Made by a program: the position numbers and the translations under genes. 34,282 bases of DNA from Novosphingobium rosa NBRC 15208 (GTDB lineage: Bacteria; Pseudomonadota; Alphaproteobacteria; Sphingomonadales; Sphingomonadaceae), in the NCBI RefSeq assembly GCF_001598555.1, contig NZ_BCZE01000033.1, positions 1 to 34,282 of the forward strand, given 5' to 3'. This document shows positions 34,216 through 34,282 of this stretch, in pieces. The notes under the pieces are model-generated. The model ran no database searches. It worked only from the letters and a program-made list of their open reading frames with translations, and was not told where the DNA came from. Within the stretch, counting starts at the first letter, position 1, and each line of letters starts with the position of its first letter.

Positions 34216-34282
34216 ATGTCTGTCCCCCGCAACGACTGGACTCGCGCGGAGATCGCGGCCCTTTTCGACCTGCCCTTCACCG
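34216..34282 (+). CDS. bioB: Biotin synthase, 3' end outside window
   Basis: Only the first 22 residues are visible: MSVPRNDWTRAEIAALFDLP and two more. The WTxxEIxALFDLPF pattern is characteristic of the BioB N-terminus, before the radical-SAM CxxxCxxC motif that would follow. AAGGAAG lies 5 bases before the ATG. BioB converts dethiobiotin to biotin, so its position beside a biotin-dependent catabolic island suggests dedicated biotin supply. The identity rests on a short stretch and should be confirmed from the flanking sequence. Confidence 0.72.
   Translation, partial: MSVPRNDWTRAEIAALFDLPFT

Overview
GC-rich, densely packed bacterial DNA, most likely from an alphaproteobacterium of the Sphingomonadales (Novosphingobium/Sphingobium-like). 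This is inferred from two large TonB-dependent receptors inside catabolic operons, FCD-type GntR regulators, abundant overlapping start/stop codons and the character of the proteins. I see no rRNA, tRNA, CRISPR array, transposase or phage gene. The window looks like one large catabolic island for an unidentified hydrophobic, probably branched or isoprenoid-like, substrate.

Layout. (1) 1-5478, plus strand: 5'-truncated thiolase, nitronate-monooxygenase-like flavoprotein, alpha-methylacyl-CoA racemase-like CoA-transferase III protein, an AttH/CrtC-lipocalin-like protein and a zinc alcohol dehydrogenase. (2) 10464-5475, minus strand: a translationally coupled cassette of a phosphohistidine-swivel protein, a 200-aa companion, a short PPDK-like dikinase (ATP-grasp + swivel, no PEP barrel), a BCCP-like protein lacking the biotin lysine, a SnoaL-like protein and an atypical SDR. 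(3) 10669-12249, plus: SurE phosphatase and a FadR/FCD-type GntR regulator, divergent from block 2. (4) 20035-12259, minus: six-gene operon of an unrecognised 531-aa protein, BCCP, biotin carboxylase, a carboxyltransferase with altered metal ligands, acyl-CoA ligase and SCP2-type thiolase. (5) 20487-21212, plus: LuxR-type regulator. (6) 25016-21244 and 27364-25167, minus: TonB receptor + APH-type kinase + small helical protein, then a second AttH/CrtC-like protein + second APH-type kinase. (7) 27722-33326, plus: second TonB receptor, a membrane-anchored linalool dehydratase/isomerase-like protein, a small membrane protein and a classical SDR. (8) a second FCD GntR regulator (minus) and the start of bioB, biotin synthase (plus).

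How the parts may work together (inference): TonB receptors import the substrate; the LDI-like and AttH/CrtC-like proteins carry out hydration, dehydration or isomerisation; the dikinase and APH kinases phosphorylate an alcohol, enol or hydroxy-acyl intermediate; the biotin-dependent carboxylase adds CO2; the ligase, racemase and thiolases finish degradation to CoA esters. bioB would supply the biotin.

The strongest unifying evidence is a FadR-like operator, T-Y-G-T-C-N-G-A-C-R-A. It occurs as tandem pairs with a constant 13-bp centre-to-centre spacing in front of five transcription starts: the dikinase cassette/SurE region (two pairs), the carboxylase operon, the 27364 gene, the 27722 TonB receptor and the LDI-like operon. 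This ties the blocks into one putative GntR regulon. The least described parts are the dikinase cassette with its biotin-less BCCP paralogue, the carboxyltransferase with an altered catalytic centre, and the LDI-like membrane protein.
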